Assembly: GCA_947259215.1 (NCBI GenBank)
Contig: CAMYLJ010000016.1
Location: 1-64,000 of the forward strand
DNA length: 64,000 bases
Direction of reading: 5' to 3'
Source: an uncultured delta proteobacterium
GTDB lineage: Bacteria; Myxococcota_A; UBA9160; JAFDET01
The first letter of the stretch is position 1. Every line of letters starts with the position of its first letter. Below, piece by piece: positions 47,819 to 56,668 of the stretch. The notes under the pieces were generated by a model. The model saw only the letters and a program-made list of their open reading frames with translations. It had not been told where the DNA came from and did not search any database. A program made the translations under genes and the position numbers.

Positions 47819-49444
47819 GTGAACATTGCGGATCCGGGCTCACTGCTCGAAAAGCCTATTCGGACATTCAATGTCAGGCCCTGTACGTTCGATGACGGGA
47901 CCATGGCATTCCTGGCGGACGACGAGCGGGGAGTGGTCCGGGCCCTGGCGGCCCTGGCGACCGAGAACCCCTTCCTCCCCGAGCGCGTGGAGAACGAGCA
48001 GCGGGCCCTGGGCGACGGCTTCACCCCGGTGACCGTCGTCTGGCACGAGGGCACCGACCTGGCGGAGGCGAACCCGAACGTGGCGCGGCTCGGCGAACTG
48101 GTGGAGTCGCTGGCGCCCGTGCTGCGCGAGCGGCTGGCCGCGGGCGCGCGTGCCGGTGCAGAGGACCTGCGCCTGTATCAGGGCCTCGTCTTCTACCTGC
48201 TCTACTACCGCACCCTGGGGGTCTTCACGGCTCTGGTGCAGAAGGGGGCGCGCGCGGAGTCCACCACCGGGCGCGTGCGCGAGTACCCGCGCTACGAGCA
48301 CGACGCGCGCCACTTCCTGGAGATCCCGGGCGTGCGATTGCCGCTGCGGGTGGAGCCGACTCACCTGTTCGCCTGGGGCTACCAGATCCGGCGCGCCTTC
48401 GAGGGCACCTTCCGCGGCATCCAGGGCGGATCGCTGCCGGCGGCGCGGCTGCGGGCCGCCGTCTGGCAGTCGGTCTTCAGTCACGACTTCGAACGCTACG
48501 GCCGCTCGCTCTACGAGCGCATGGGGGACGTCACGACCCTGATCCTCGGCGAGTCGGGGACCGGCAAGGAGCTGGTGGCCCGGGCCGTGGGGCTGGCGCG
48601 CTACATCCCGTTCGACGCCGCCCGCGGCGCGTTCGTCGAGGACGCGGCGGCCTCGTTCCACGCCGTGAACCTGTCGGCGCTCTCCCCGACCCTGATCGAG
48701 TCGGAGCTCTTCGGTCACCGACGGGGCGCCTTCACGGGTGCGCTGGCGGATCGCGAGGGCTGGCTCGAGGCGTGCTCCCCGCGCGGAACCGTCTTCCTGG
48801 ACGAGATCGGCGAGCTCGAGGGCACGATCCAGGTGAAGCTCCTGCGCGTGCTCCAGGCGCGGCGCTTCCAGCGCGTGGGGGACCTGGCGGACCGCACCTT
48901 CGAGGGCAAGCTCGTGGCCGCCACGAACCGCGAGCTGCCCGAGGAGATCGCCGCCGGCCGCTTCCGCGAGGACCTCTACTACCGGCTCTGCTCCGACCTG
49001 ATCCGCACGCCGACGCTGCGCGAACAGATCGCCGACTCTCCGGACGAGCTGCCGGGCCTGATCTCGCTGCTGGCGCGGCGCATCGTGGGCGAGGCGGACG
49101 CGCCGGCGTTGACGCGCGAGGTGGTGGCCTTCGTGGAGCGGCATCTCGGCCTCGGCTACCCGTGGCCCGGGAACGTGCGCGAGCTCGAGCAGTGCGTGCG
49201 GAACGTGCTGGTGCGCGGCGAGTACGAGCCGGCCCGGCTCTCCGCACGCGGGGCCGACGACGATCTGGCGGCGGCGCTGCGTCGCGGCGAGCTCAGCGCC
49301 GACGACCTGCTGCGCCGCTACTGCACCGAGGTCTATGCCCAGACGGGAAGCTACGAGGAGGCGGGCCGCCGGCTCGGCCTCGACCGGCGCACCGTGAAGG
49401 CGAAGGTCCACCCCCGGCTTCTGGACGAGATCCGGGGCGCGTAG
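47819..49444 (+). CDS. Sigma-54-dependent transcriptional activator (PspF/RtcR-like layout, no receiver domain)
   Basis: 541 residues. The N-terminal 225 residues are an unrecognised sensor-like domain (no receiver, PAS or GAF pattern seen). The AAA+ core has Walker [12 protein letters not shown] (about 244), GAFTGA (303-308, the sigma-54 contact), Walker [12 protein letters not shown], and [16 protein letters not shown] Fis-type HTH ends it ([20 protein letters not shown]). GTG 47819 has only a weak ribosome site; an ATG at 47903 would drop the first 28 residues. A sigma-54 promoter and PspA-like gene follow directly, so this is the likely activator of that operon. Confidence 0.92.
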   Translation: MNIADPGSLLEKPIRTFNVRPCTFDDGTMAFLADDERGVVRALAALATENPFLPERVENEQRALGDGFTPVTVVWHEGTDLAEANPNVARLGELVESLAPVLRERLAAGARAGAEDLRLYQGLVFYLLYYRTLGVFTALVQKGARAESTTGRVREYPRYEHDARHFLEIPGVRLPLRVEPTHLFAWGYQIRRAFEGTFRGIQGGSLPAARLRAAVWQSVFSHDFERYGRSLYERMGDVTTLILGESGTGKELVARAVGLARYIPFDAARGAFVEDAAASFHAVNLSALSPTLIESELFGHRRGAFTGALADREGWLEACSPRGTVFLDEIGELEGTIQVKLLRVLQARRFQRVGDLADRTFEGKLVAATNRELPEEIAAGRFREDLYYRLCSDLIRTPTLREQIADSPDELPGLISLLARRIVGEADAPALTREVVAFVERHLGLGYPWPGNVRELEQCVRNVLVRGEYEPARLSARGADDDLAAALRRGELSADDLLRRYCTEVYAQTGSYEEAGRRLGLDRRTVKAKVHPRLLDEIRGA

Positions 49445-49470
49445 GCTCCGGCGCGCCCGGACCGGGCGTT

Positions 49471-49507
49471 CCGTGTCCATCCCTGTACATCCCGTGTCCA
49501 CGCGTGG
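49471..49507 (+). promoter_or_regulatory. Candidate upstream activator sites for the PspA-like operon
   Basis: CCGTGTCCA occurs at 49471-49479 and again at 49492-49500, exactly 21 bases apart (two helix turns); the second copy runs into the perfect palindrome CCACGCGTGG (49498-49507). They lie about 90-120 bases before the sigma-54 promoter, the usual place for enhancer sites. Binding by the activator encoded just upstream is inference. Confidence 0.45.
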
Positions 49508-49591
49508 TGCGCGTCCTGGACCCGCCGCCGCGCGCAACCCGCGCGCCCAAGTTCCCGCTCGCGATGGCGTTTCGCGTCTTCCCGGGACGGC

Positions 49592-49607
49592 TGGCACGAG
49601 TCCTGCT
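49592..49607 (+). promoter_or_regulatory. Sigma-54 (-24/-12) promoter for the PspA-like gene
   Basis: TGGCACGAGTCCTGCT matches the consensus TGGCAC-N5-TTGC-W in all but one defined position, with GG and GC at the needed 12-base spacing. The -12 element lies about 45 bases before the ATG of the PspA-like gene. Confidence 0.75.
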
Positions 49608-49650
49608 CTTCATGTCCGGCGAGATCGCAACCCCGGAGGAACGACCCCCC

Positions 49651-50328
49651 ATGAGTGTTTTCTTTCGCTGGACCACCGGCTTCGCTTCGCGCATCGACTC
49701 GATGGTCCGCCAGATCGAGAACCACGACGCGCTGGTGAGCGCCGCCATTCGCGACGCCAAGGAGGCCCGGGCGCGCGCCACCGTGCAGGTGAAGCGCGTG
49801 CGCGAAGACGGGCGCCGCATGCAGCGGCGGCGGAGCGAGCTCGAGGAGGCGGAGCGCCTGTGGCGCGAGCGCGCCGTCCGCGTGGCGGGCGACGACGAGG
49901 ACCGCGCCCTCGAGTGCCTGCGCCGCGCCAAGCGCGCCGCCCGGGAGCACGCGGACCTCTCCGATCAGGCCGAGGAGCACGGGCGCATCGAGAAGCAGCT
50001 CGGGCGCGACATCGCGCGCATCGACGGGCGCATCGAGGAGCTGGTGCAGCAGCGGAACCTGCTGCGCACGCGCCAGTCGCGGGCGGAGGCGCTCTCCGCC
50101 GCCCAGGAGGATGACGGCCGCCGCCTGAGCGAGGTGGACGACATCCTCGAGCGCTGGGAGATCAAGGTTTCGCGCAACGAGACGGACGTGGACTGCGCCC
50201 TGGACGACCGGGACGACCTGGAGCTGGAGCTGGGCGCGGCCGAGGAGCGCGAGTCGCTGCGGGGCGAGCTCGACGAGCTCCTGGGACGGGAGGGAGCGCG
50301 CCCCGCCGAGGATCCCGGCCTCTCCTAG
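49651..50328 (+). CDS. PspA/IM30-like membrane-stress protein
   Basis: 225 residues, almost all predicted coiled coil. An N-terminal amphipathic segment (MSVFFRWTTGFASRIDSMV) is followed by helices with the PspA pattern (E-x-LWRERAVRVAGDDEDRALECL; LRTRQSRAEAL). PspA-type proteins bind stressed inner membrane and preserve the proton gradient. The ATG at 49651 has GGAGGAA upstream. It is driven by a near-consensus sigma-54 promoter beside a sigma-54 activator gene, as in classical psp systems, though no pspB or pspC is present. A polytopic membrane protein follows 39 bases on. Confidence 0.82.
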   Translation: MSVFFRWTTGFASRIDSMVRQIENHDALVSAAIRDAKEARARATVQVKRVREDGRRMQRRRSELEEAERLWRERAVRVAGDDEDRALECLRRAKRAAREHADLSDQAEEHGRIEKQLGRDIARIDGRIEELVQQRNLLRTRQSRAEALSAAQEDDGRRLSEVDDILERWEIKVSRNETDVDCALDDRDDLELELGAAEERESLRGELDELLGREGARPAEDPGLS

Positions 50329-50367
50329 GCGAGGCGCCGCGGTCCCTTCGAACGAGAGGAGCAACCC

Positions 50368-51768
50368 ATGAACCCCCTGGCAACGGCGAGCCCCCCCGGT
50401 GGGGGCGAAACGAACCGCGACGAGGTCGATCGCGCGATGGCGTCCGAGGACGCCGCACGCGAGGCCCGCAAGGCAGAGCGCCGCGCGGCCGCCGGCCGGC
50501 TCACGGATCTGCCGCGGCTGCTGCGCGGCATCGGCGCCACGGTGCTGGTGGCCGCGGCCTTCACGTTCATGCTGCAGACCTGGGAGCTGGGCGACGACGT
50601 GACCCGCTACTACCACTTCCTGGCCTTCACGGTGACCCTGGCCGGCGCCGGCTTCTTCTGCGGCTTGCGCCTGCGCGACGAACGCAGCGCGCGCACGTTC
50701 CTGGGCCTGGCGGCGGGCGCGGTGCCGGTGCACTTCACGGTGCTCGGCGCCTTGCTCTACTCGCAGTTCCCGTGGCTGTCGGGCTTCACCGACTACCCCG
50801 GCTACGCGCACTTCTCTGCGCCAGACCAGATCGCGGCCCTCGTCACGGCGGCGGTGGGCTTCGCCTTCCTGGTGCCGGTGTGCTGGACGGCCTTCCTGAC
50901 CTTCGCGCGACCCGAGGCCCGGATCCTGACGCTGGGCTACCTGGCGGCGAACGCCACCCTGCTGGTGCCCACGCGCCAGCCGGACGTGATCGGCGGCCTG
51001 GCCCTGGCGCTGCTGCTGGGGACGCTGGCCTTCGACCGTCGGGTGCTGGCGGCGGCGCCGGCACTGCGGACGCCGGGCGGGCGTCTGGTGCGGCTGCTGA
51101 TGGCCGTGCCCTTCACGATCCTGGTGGGGCGCACGTTCAACCTCTACGAGCCGTCGTCGCTCTTCCTGGCGGCCGTGCTGGCGAGCGTCTCGGTGGTGCT
51201 CTTCGTCGTGGCGCCGCTCGCCGTCGCAGGACGACGCCAAGCGCAGCTGGCGCAGCGCGCCAGCCTGGTGCCCATGGCCGGCGCCTGGTGGTGCAGCCTG
51301 CTGGCGGTGAGCGAGCTCGCGTCGATCCCCGACGCCTGGGCACTGCCGCTGCTGTGCCTGCCGATGGCGGCGCTCTACGCGGCCCTCTCCCTGCGCTCCC
51401 TCGACGGGGGAGGGGGACTGCGCAAGCTGGCCGCGCTGGTGGCCACCGGTGGCATGACGCTGCAGCTCGTGCTCTTCCCGGGCGTGGGCTCCTCGCTGGC
51501 GTGTCTGGCCACGGCAATTGTCGCCACGGCCTACGGCTACGCGGCCGAACAGCGCGGCGTGCTGGGGCTCGGGGTGCTCGCGCTGATCTTCGGGCTCCTC
51601 TACCACCTGCGCTATGCGGCCGAGCTCTACGCGCTGAGCCCGTGGGGCTCCCTCGCGCTGCTGGGGATCGTGACGGTGATCGCGGCATCTCTGGTGGAGC
51701 GCCACCACCGCAGCCTGACGGCACGGGTGGTGGACCTGCACGGACGGCTCCAGCGCCGCAGCGCATAG
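50368..51768 (+). CDS. Polytopic membrane protein of unknown function
   Basis: 466 residues. A polar, charged N-terminus of about 45 residues is followed by 12 or so membrane helices (for example TVLVAAAFTFML, LAFTVTLAGAGFFCGL, LCLPMAALYAALSL) and a short basic tail. I recognise no family motif. The ATG has GAGAGGAG upstream. It is probably co-transcribed with the PspA-like gene from the sigma-54 promoter and could be its membrane partner. Confidence 0.8.
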   Translation: MNPLATASPPGGGETNRDEVDRAMASEDAAREARKAERRAAAGRLTDLPRLLRGIGATVLVAAAFTFMLQTWELGDDVTRYYHFLAFTVTLAGAGFFCGLRLRDERSARTFLGLAAGAVPVHFTVLGALLYSQFPWLSGFTDYPGYAHFSAPDQIAALVTAAVGFAFLVPVCWTAFLTFARPEARILTLGYLAANATLLVPTRQPDVIGGLALALLLGTLAFDRRVLAAAPALRTPGGRLVRLLMAVPFTILVGRTFNLYEPSSLFLAAVLASVSVVLFVVAPLAVAGRRQAQLAQRASLVPMAGAWWCSLLAVSELASIPDAWALPLLCLPMAALYAALSLRSLDGGGGLRKLAALVATGGMTLQLVLFPGVGSSLACLATAIVATAYGYAAEQRGVLGLGVLALIFGLLYHLRYAAELYALSPWGSLALLGIVTVIAASLVERHHRSLTARVVDLHGRLQRRSA

Positions 51769-51811
51769 CGCCCGTCGCAGACCCCGGATTGCAACGGGGG
51801 GAAGCACGCCT

Positions 51812-51838
51812 CCGGTGGCCGGACGGTCCGGCCGCCGG
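51812..51838. terminator. Convergent-gene hairpin
   Basis: CCGG-T-GGCCGGA, loop CGG, TCCGGCC-G-CCGG: a 12-bp stem with one wobble, between the membrane protein gene (plus) and the sulfatase gene (minus). There is no T-run. Confidence 0.45.
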
Positions 51839-51859
51839 GGGCGTCGCGTCGGGGTCGGC

Positions 51860-53779
51860 TCAGGGCTCCCGCTCGGCCCTCGCGCGCAGCTCGGCCAGCC
51901 GCCGGCGGAGGGCGTCGGCCACCTCCGGCGGCGGTCCGCTGGCCAGCAGGTCCACCCGCTCTTCCGGATCCGCGGCCAGGTCGTAGAGCTCGGGCGGACC
52001 CGCCGAGGACTCCACGTACTTGTGGCGCTGCGTGCGCACCGCGTGAAGGGTGGGGGTCGGGTAGGGCGGCTCGAACCAGTAGGCGTAGTAGAAGGCGTCG
52101 CGCCACGGGGCGTCCGGGTCTCGCAGCAGCGGCAGCAGGCTGCGGCCCTGCATCCGATCCGCAGGCGGGAGCCCGGCGGCGTCCAGCAGCGTGGGCGCCA
52201 CGTCGAGGTTCAGCACCAGGGCCCGGCGTCGGCCGCCCCCTTCCGCGCGCCCCGGGTAGCGCAGCACGAAGGGCACGCGGATCGACTCCTCCCAGGCCCA
52301 GCGCTTGTCCGTCAGGCCGTGCTCGCCCCACAGGTAGCCGTTGTCGCTCGTATAGAGGACGAGCGTGCGGTCGGCCACGCCGAGTGTGTCGAGGGTGTCG
52401 AGCAGCCGGCCGATCTGGCGGTCCATGGAGGTCACCGCCTCGCCGTAGCGACGGATCGCGGCGCCCAGGGGCTGGGGGTGGAAGTGCGTGTACTGCGCGC
52501 GGGTCATGTGCGTCCACGGGTGGGCGCTCGCCGGCAGCGAAACGGGCAGGCCGGCGTAGCTCCCGCGCTCCGGCGCGTCCGGCGTGAACGGGGCGTGGAC
52601 GTTCTTGTGGGCCAGGTAGAGCGCGAACGGTGCGTCGGCCCGGGCGTTCGTCTCCAGCCAGGCGATCGCGCGATCGGTCAGCTCCTCCGCCAGGTAGCGC
52701 TTGCGCGACGGCTCCTCGCGCCCGTCCACCAGCAGCGGGCAGTCCTCGTAGCTGCCCTGGCCGCCCAGGTTGGTGAAGGTCACGACGTGGTCGACGCCGC
52801 GCAGGTCGGGCAGGCCCCCGGGCATGTGCCACTTGCCGATGAGGGCGGTGCGATAGCCGGCGCGGCCCAGGTACTCGAGAAAGGTGCGGTTGTCGTCGCT
52901 CCAGGGGGTGAAGTTGTTGAAGACCCCGTGGCGGTGCGGCGTCGTGCCGGTCAGGAAGCTGGCCCGCGACGGACTGCACAGCGACGAGGTGACGAAGGCG
53001 CGCTCGAACACGACACCCTCGGCCGCCAGCCGGTCGAGGCTCGGCGTGCGCACGAAGGGGTGGCCGGCGAAGCCCGCCACGTCGTAGCGGTGGTCGTCGG
53101 ACAGGATGAAGACGACGTTGGGCCGCTCGGCCCGCGCCGCTTCCGGCGCGGCGGCCGGAAGCGGGCCGGGCAGGACGCCCGGCGCGGGGAGGAGGTCCTG
53201 CTGGAAGAGGGCGCGGTAGCCCTCGAGGAAGAACGGGATCGAGCCCAACGCCAGGACCGGCAGGACGAGGCCCGTTCCGCCGAGCGCCAGCACGCGCCGA
53301 CGCGAGAGGATCGGCCGCGACCCGTCGCGCCGGCGTCGCGCGAGCGACCAGCCGAGGTCCGCGAGCGCGGTCGCGAACGCCACCAGCGCGAAGTGCAGCG
53401 TGTTGAAAGGCGACAGTGCGAGCCACACGGCTTCGGGCAGGCTGTGCGACTGCCAGCGCAGCCAGACCTCCCCGAGCCACCAGTGCAACCCCGGCAGGAG
53501 GGAGGCGGCGACCGCGGGGGCGGTGGCGGCGCCCAGCGCGCGCGCGCACGGGTAGACCGCAAGCGGTGCGGCCACGAGGAAGGCGAAGAACGCGTAGCCC
53601 GCGTACTCGATCGCGTCCGGGGCGAGGCCCCACCCGAGGCCACGGTCGATGGAGACCGAGAGCGCGGCGCCGAACGCGGCGGCTCCGAGGGCGACGGCGA
53701 GCGCGCGCCCCCAACCGGCCGGGGTGTCCGTCTGCACGCGGACAGCATGGGGGAGACGCGGCCCCTCGGCCATCGGCAC
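51860..53779 (-). CDS. Membrane-anchored sulfatase (formylglycine type)
   Basis: 639 residues. About four or five membrane helices lie in residues 25-205, then an alkaline-phosphatase-superfamily sulfatase domain: metal site VFILSDDHRYD, the Cys-type motif CSPSRASFLTG (Cys about 268, to be converted to formylglycine), GKWHMPG, and YTSDNGYLWGEHG. An Arg-rich turn (SRRRVLALGGTG) precedes the last helix before the domain. The catalytic part should face the periplasm. The sulfated substrate is unknown. No formylglycine-generating enzyme is in the window. The start is GTG 53779 or the ATG two codons later; neither has a clear ribosome site. Confidence 0.9.
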   Translation of the reverse strand: MPMAEGPRLPHAVRVQTDTPAGWGRALAVALGAAAFGAALSVSIDRGLGWGLAPDAIEYAGYAFFAFLVAAPLAVYPCARALGAATAPAVAASLLPGLHWWLGEVWLRWQSHSLPEAVWLALSPFNTLHFALVAFATALADLGWSLARRRRDGSRPILSRRRVLALGGTGLVLPVLALGSIPFFLEGYRALFQQDLLPAPGVLPGPLPAAAPEAARAERPNVVFILSDDHRYDVAGFAGHPFVRTPSLDRLAAEGVVFERAFVTSSLCSPSRASFLTGTTPHRHGVFNNFTPWSDDNRTFLEYLGRAGYRTALIGKWHMPGGLPDLRGVDHVVTFTNLGGQGSYEDCPLLVDGREEPSRKRYLAEELTDRAIAWLETNARADAPFALYLAHKNVHAPFTPDAPERGSYAGLPVSLPASAHPWTHMTRAQYTHFHPQPLGAAIRRYGEAVTSMDRQIGRLLDTLDTLGVADRTLVLYTSDNGYLWGEHGLTDKRWAWEESIRVPFVLRYPGRAEGGGRRRALVLNLDVAPTLLDAAGLPPADRMQGRSLLPLLRDPDAPWRDAFYYAYWFEPPYPTPTLHAVRTQRHKYVESSAGPPELYDLAADPEERVDLLASGPPPEVADALRRRLAELRARAEREP

Positions 53780-53783
53780 CGGC

Positions 53784-54221
53784 TCAGGCGTCGCTGGCCC
53801 CCGCCTCCGCGACGAGCTCGGTCAGCCGGCCCTCGGTGAGGATCCCCACCAGGGCCCCGTTCTCCACGACGGGGAGGCACCCGATCTTGTGGCGCACCAT
53901 CTGCGCGGCCGCCTCCGCCAGGGGAGCCTCTGGTCCCACCGTCTGCGGATCGCACGTCATGATCTCCTTCACCCGCAGCAGCTTGAAGGTGCGCGCCTGC
54001 GCGTGGCTTCCGAACCCGAGGGCCGAGGCCAGGGAGCCTCGGAAGAGATCGCGCCGGCTGAGCACGCCCGCCAGCGATCCGTCCTCGTCGAGGACCACCA
54101 GGTGACGGATGCGGCCGACGCTCATGAGCTCGTCGGCCAGGTCCGCCTTCTCGTTGCGGCCGATGGTGGTGACGTCGGCATTCATGACATCGCGCACGCG
54201 CAGCTCGGACAGGTCTCGCAT
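53784..54221 (-). CDS. CBS-pair protein, copy 1
   Basis: 145 residues made of two CBS domains (VRDVMNADVTTIG...HLVVLDEDGSLAGVLSRRDLF; VKEIMTCDPQTVG...CLPVVENGALVGILTEGRL). CBS pairs bind adenine nucleotides and sense energy state. I take the ATG at 54221; a TTG at 54257 would add 12 residues. It is a paralogue of the CBS protein at 56669-57100, and the two flank hsp20 and a kinase gene. Confidence 0.88.
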   Translation of the reverse strand: MRDLSELRVRDVMNADVTTIGRNEKADLADELMSVGRIRHLVVLDEDGSLAGVLSRRDLFRGSLASALGFGSHAQARTFKLLRVKEIMTCDPQTVGPEAPLAEAAAQMVRHKIGCLPVVENGALVGILTEGRLTELVAEAGASDA

Positions 54222-54406
54222 GGGCGCATAGGATGGGAATGCCGGCCGGATGCGCAAGGCCTGGCCGTCATCACCGGGCCGGTTGGGGCGCTTCGCCCCG
54301 TTCGGAGCCGCTGGAGGACGGAGGGGGTCCTCAGGCCGGGCACGGTGGTTGCAGCGCTCGCTACCATCAGCACTTGGTGCGCCGGGAGGCGCGGAGGAGA
54401 GATCCG
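54222..54406. promoter_or_regulatory. Divergent region between CBS protein and hsp20
   Basis: 185 bases without a gene. GGGGCG-CTT-CGCCCC (54285-54299) is a small perfect hairpin. No CIRCE element is present. CCCCGTTC at 54296 recalls a heat-shock -10 but lacks a matching -35. Confidence 0.3.
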
Positions 54407-54886
54407 ATGGCCAAGGACAAGGACAAGCAAAAGAAGCAGGAGAGCGGGGCGCTCAGCGCCTGGGATCCGTTCGGCGATGTCGATCTGCTCGAGGGCTGGC
54501 CCCGGCTGCGCGAGTGGGGGGGGCTCTTCCCCCGGCTGCGACAGCTCGAGGAGGCGCGGCTGCCGCTTCCGGCGGTGGACGTCGACGAGTCCGACGAGCG
54601 CTACACGATCACGGCCGAGATCCCCGGGATCTCCAGGGACGACGTCCAGGTGGAGTGCCACGAGGGCGTGCTCTCGATTCGCGGCGAGAAGCGCAGCGAG
54701 CGCGAGGAGAAGGGCGAGAAGCGCCGCTGGACCGAGCGGACCTACGGCTCGTTCCGTCGGGCCTTCCGGCTCCCGAGCGACGCCAATCCGGACCGGATCG
54801 AGGCGGCGTTCAAGGACGGCGTGCTCACGATCACGGTGGCCCGCAGCGGCGAGCAGAAGCCGCGATCCGTCGTCATCAAGAGCTGA
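54407..54886 (+). CDS. Hsp20/alpha-crystallin small heat-shock protein
   Basis: 159 residues. A charged Lys-rich start, then the alpha-crystallin domain PAVDVDESDERYTITAEIPG...DDVQVECHEGVLSIRGEK, a YGSFRRAFRLP segment and a late IEAAFKDGVLTITV. It is an ATP-independent holdase. The ATG has GGAGGAGAG upstream. No I-x-I tail is seen beyond VVIKS. It lies among CBS and kinase genes, suggesting a general stress group. Confidence 0.95.
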   Translation: MAKDKDKQKKQESGALSAWDPFGDVDLLEGWPRLREWGGLFPRLRQLEEARLPLPAVDVDESDERYTITAEIPGISRDDVQVECHEGVLSIRGEKRSEREEKGEKRRWTERTYGSFRRAFRLPSDANPDRIEAAFKDGVLTITVARSGEQKPRSVVIKS

Positions 54887-54972
54887 GCGTCTCGGGGTGC
54901 GGGGGGCCTCCGGGTCGCGCATCCTGGGGACGACGCGAACCGGCGGCTCCCCGCTCCGACCCGAGGGCGCCC

Positions 54973-56601
54973 GTGGCAGCAGGTGACGAAGACGCCATCC
55001 CCGTGGACCTCTGCCGACCGGAGGCGCACCCGGGGGATCCCGATGCGCTCCGGGTCGAGCACGTGCAGACCCACATCTCCCACGTGTTCCTGACCCGGGA
55101 GCGGGTCTACAAGCTGCGCAAGACGGTCGACCTGGGCTTCCTGGACTTCAGCACCCGCGAGGCGCGCAACGCCGACTGCCTGCGCGAGGTGGCCCTGAAC
55201 CGCCGCCTGGCGCCGCGCGTCTACCTCGGCGTGGCGCCGGTGATCCGGGAGGCCGGGCGCTGGCGCGTCGGTCCGGTCGGGGAGGCGTTGGCGGCCGATG
55301 ACGGCCGCGGCGGGGTTCCCGAGCACTGCGTGGTCATGCGCCGGCTACCGGCGGGGACGGATGCGCTCTCCCGGCTGCAGGCGCACGACCTCGGGTCGCA
55401 GGAGCTCGATCGCGTGGCCGCCCGCGTCGCCCGCTTCCACGACGAGAACGGGCTGGGGGCGCCGGCGCCGTTCTCCCCGGACGCCTGGCTGGAGCGCGTG
55501 ACCGCCCCGGTGGCGGCCAACTTCGAGTCGCTCGGGGCCGGTGGGACGGATCCCGCGCTGCGCGCCCGGGCGCAGGACGCGGCTCGCCGCTTCGAGAAGG
55601 ATCACGCGGATCGCTTCGAGCGCCGCCGCCGCGCGGGTCGGGCGGTAGACGGTCACGGTGACCTGCACCTGGACCACATCTGGTTCGCGGGAGGCGCCGA
55701 CGATCCGCTCCTGATCGATTGCATCGAGTTCTCGGAGACGCTGCGCTGCATCGACGCGGCGTCCGACGTGGCCTTTCTCGTCATGGACCTCGCGTATCGC
55801 GACCGCTCGGACCTGGGCGAGCGCTTTCTGCGCCGCTACGCCCGCGAGCGGGACGACTTCGACCTCTACGGCGTCGTCGACTACTACGTCGCCTACCGGG
55901 CAGGGGTTCGCGCCAAGGTCGCGGCGCTGGCAGCGGGGGAAGCGGAGATCCCCGAGGTCCAGCGCCGGGCCGCCGCCGAGAGCGCGGAGCGCCACCTCGG
56001 CCTGGCCGCGGACGCCCTCGAGCGTCCCGCGAGCGGGGTGCTCGTCGTGGTCAGCGGCAGTGTCGGCGCCGGGAAGTCCACCCTGGCGGAGCTGGTGGCC
56101 GACGCGCTCGGCGGCGTGGTGGTGGCGTCGGACCGGGTGCGCAAGCGGCTGGCCGGCCTGGCCGCGGGCGAGCGCGGGGGCGAGGCGGCCGGACTCTACG
56201 ACGAGGAACACACCGAGCGCACCTACGCGGCCCTGCTGGAGCGCGCGGCGCCCATCGCGGACTCCGGTCGCGCGGTGGTGCTGGACGCGACCTTTGCCAG
56301 GGCGCGTCACCGCGAGGTGGCGCGCGCCTGGGGGCGCGAGCGCGGCCTCCGCGTGATCCTGGCCGAGGCCCGCTGCGCAGAGGATGTGGCGCGCGCGCGA
56401 CTGGCGCGCCGCCAGCATGAGGGGCACGATCCTTCGGACGCCGGCCCGGAGCTGCTCGCGCGGAGCCTTGCCGCCTTCGAGCCGACGCTCGAGTGGCCGG
56501 CTTCGGACCGGATCGCGATCCGCACCGACGCGGAGGGTTGGCAGTCGGGTGCCGCCGAAGACCTGCGCGCCCTGGCGGTCCGGGGCGCTGCCGGCGGCTA
56601 G
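54973..56601 (+). CDS. Fusion of aminoglycoside-phosphotransferase-like and P-loop kinase domains
   Basis: 542 residues. The N-terminal half (to about 345) is a kinase-like fold: VYKLRKTVDLGFLDFST, GHGDLHLDHIWF (about 228) and DCIEFSETLRCIDAASDVAFL. The C-terminal part is an AAA/gluconate-kinase-like ATPase with P-loop GSVGAGKST (about 362) and VVASDRVRK. This two-part protein is common in proteobacteria but its substrate is not established. The start is GTG 54973 with GAGGG upstream; the frame is open further 5' without homology. It lies 86 bases after hsp20. Confidence 0.87.
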   Translation: MAAGDEDAIPVDLCRPEAHPGDPDALRVEHVQTHISHVFLTRERVYKLRKTVDLGFLDFSTREARNADCLREVALNRRLAPRVYLGVAPVIREAGRWRVGPVGEALAADDGRGGVPEHCVVMRRLPAGTDALSRLQAHDLGSQELDRVAARVARFHDENGLGAPAPFSPDAWLERVTAPVAANFESLGAGGTDPALRARAQDAARRFEKDHADRFERRRRAGRAVDGHGDLHLDHIWFAGGADDPLLIDCIEFSETLRCIDAASDVAFLVMDLAYRDRSDLGERFLRRYARERDDFDLYGVVDYYVAYRAGVRAKVAALAAGEAEIPEVQRRAAAESAERHLGLAADALERPASGVLVVVSGSVGAGKSTLAELVADALGGVVVASDRVRKRLAGLAAGERGGEAAGLYDEEHTERTYAALLERAAPIADSGRAVVLDATFARARHREVARAWGRERGLRVILAEARCAEDVARARLARRQHEGHDPSDAGPELLARSLAAFEPTLEWPASDRIAIRTDAEGWQSGAAEDLRALAVRGAAGG

Positions 56602-56605
56602 CTGA

Positions 56606-56624
56606 CGGAGCCCGAAGGGCTCCG
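56606..56624 (+). terminator. Hairpin after the kinase gene
   Basis: CGGAGCCC-GAA-GGGCTCCG, an 8-bp perfect stem followed by TTTG, four bases after the kinase stop codon. It is a good candidate intrinsic terminator for the hsp20/kinase transcript. Confidence 0.65.
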
Positions 56625-56636
56625 TTTGCGGCGCAA

Positions 56637-56665
56637 GCCGACCCAAGACTTCGTCTTGGGTCGGC
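56637..56665. terminator. 13-bp perfect hairpin between convergent genes
   Basis: GCCGACCCAAGAC-TTC-GTCTTGGGTCGGC pairs perfectly and ends three bases before the CBS stop codon. With the preceding hairpin it separates the converging kinase and CBS transcripts and can act in both directions. Confidence 0.7.
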
Positions 56666-56668
56666 CTG

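Noticed and set aside
54340-54406. CIRCE or RNA-thermometer control of hsp20
   Set aside because: No TTAGCACTC/GAGTGCTAA repeat, and the short GCGCC/GGCGC stem before the ribosome site is weak evidence at this GC content.
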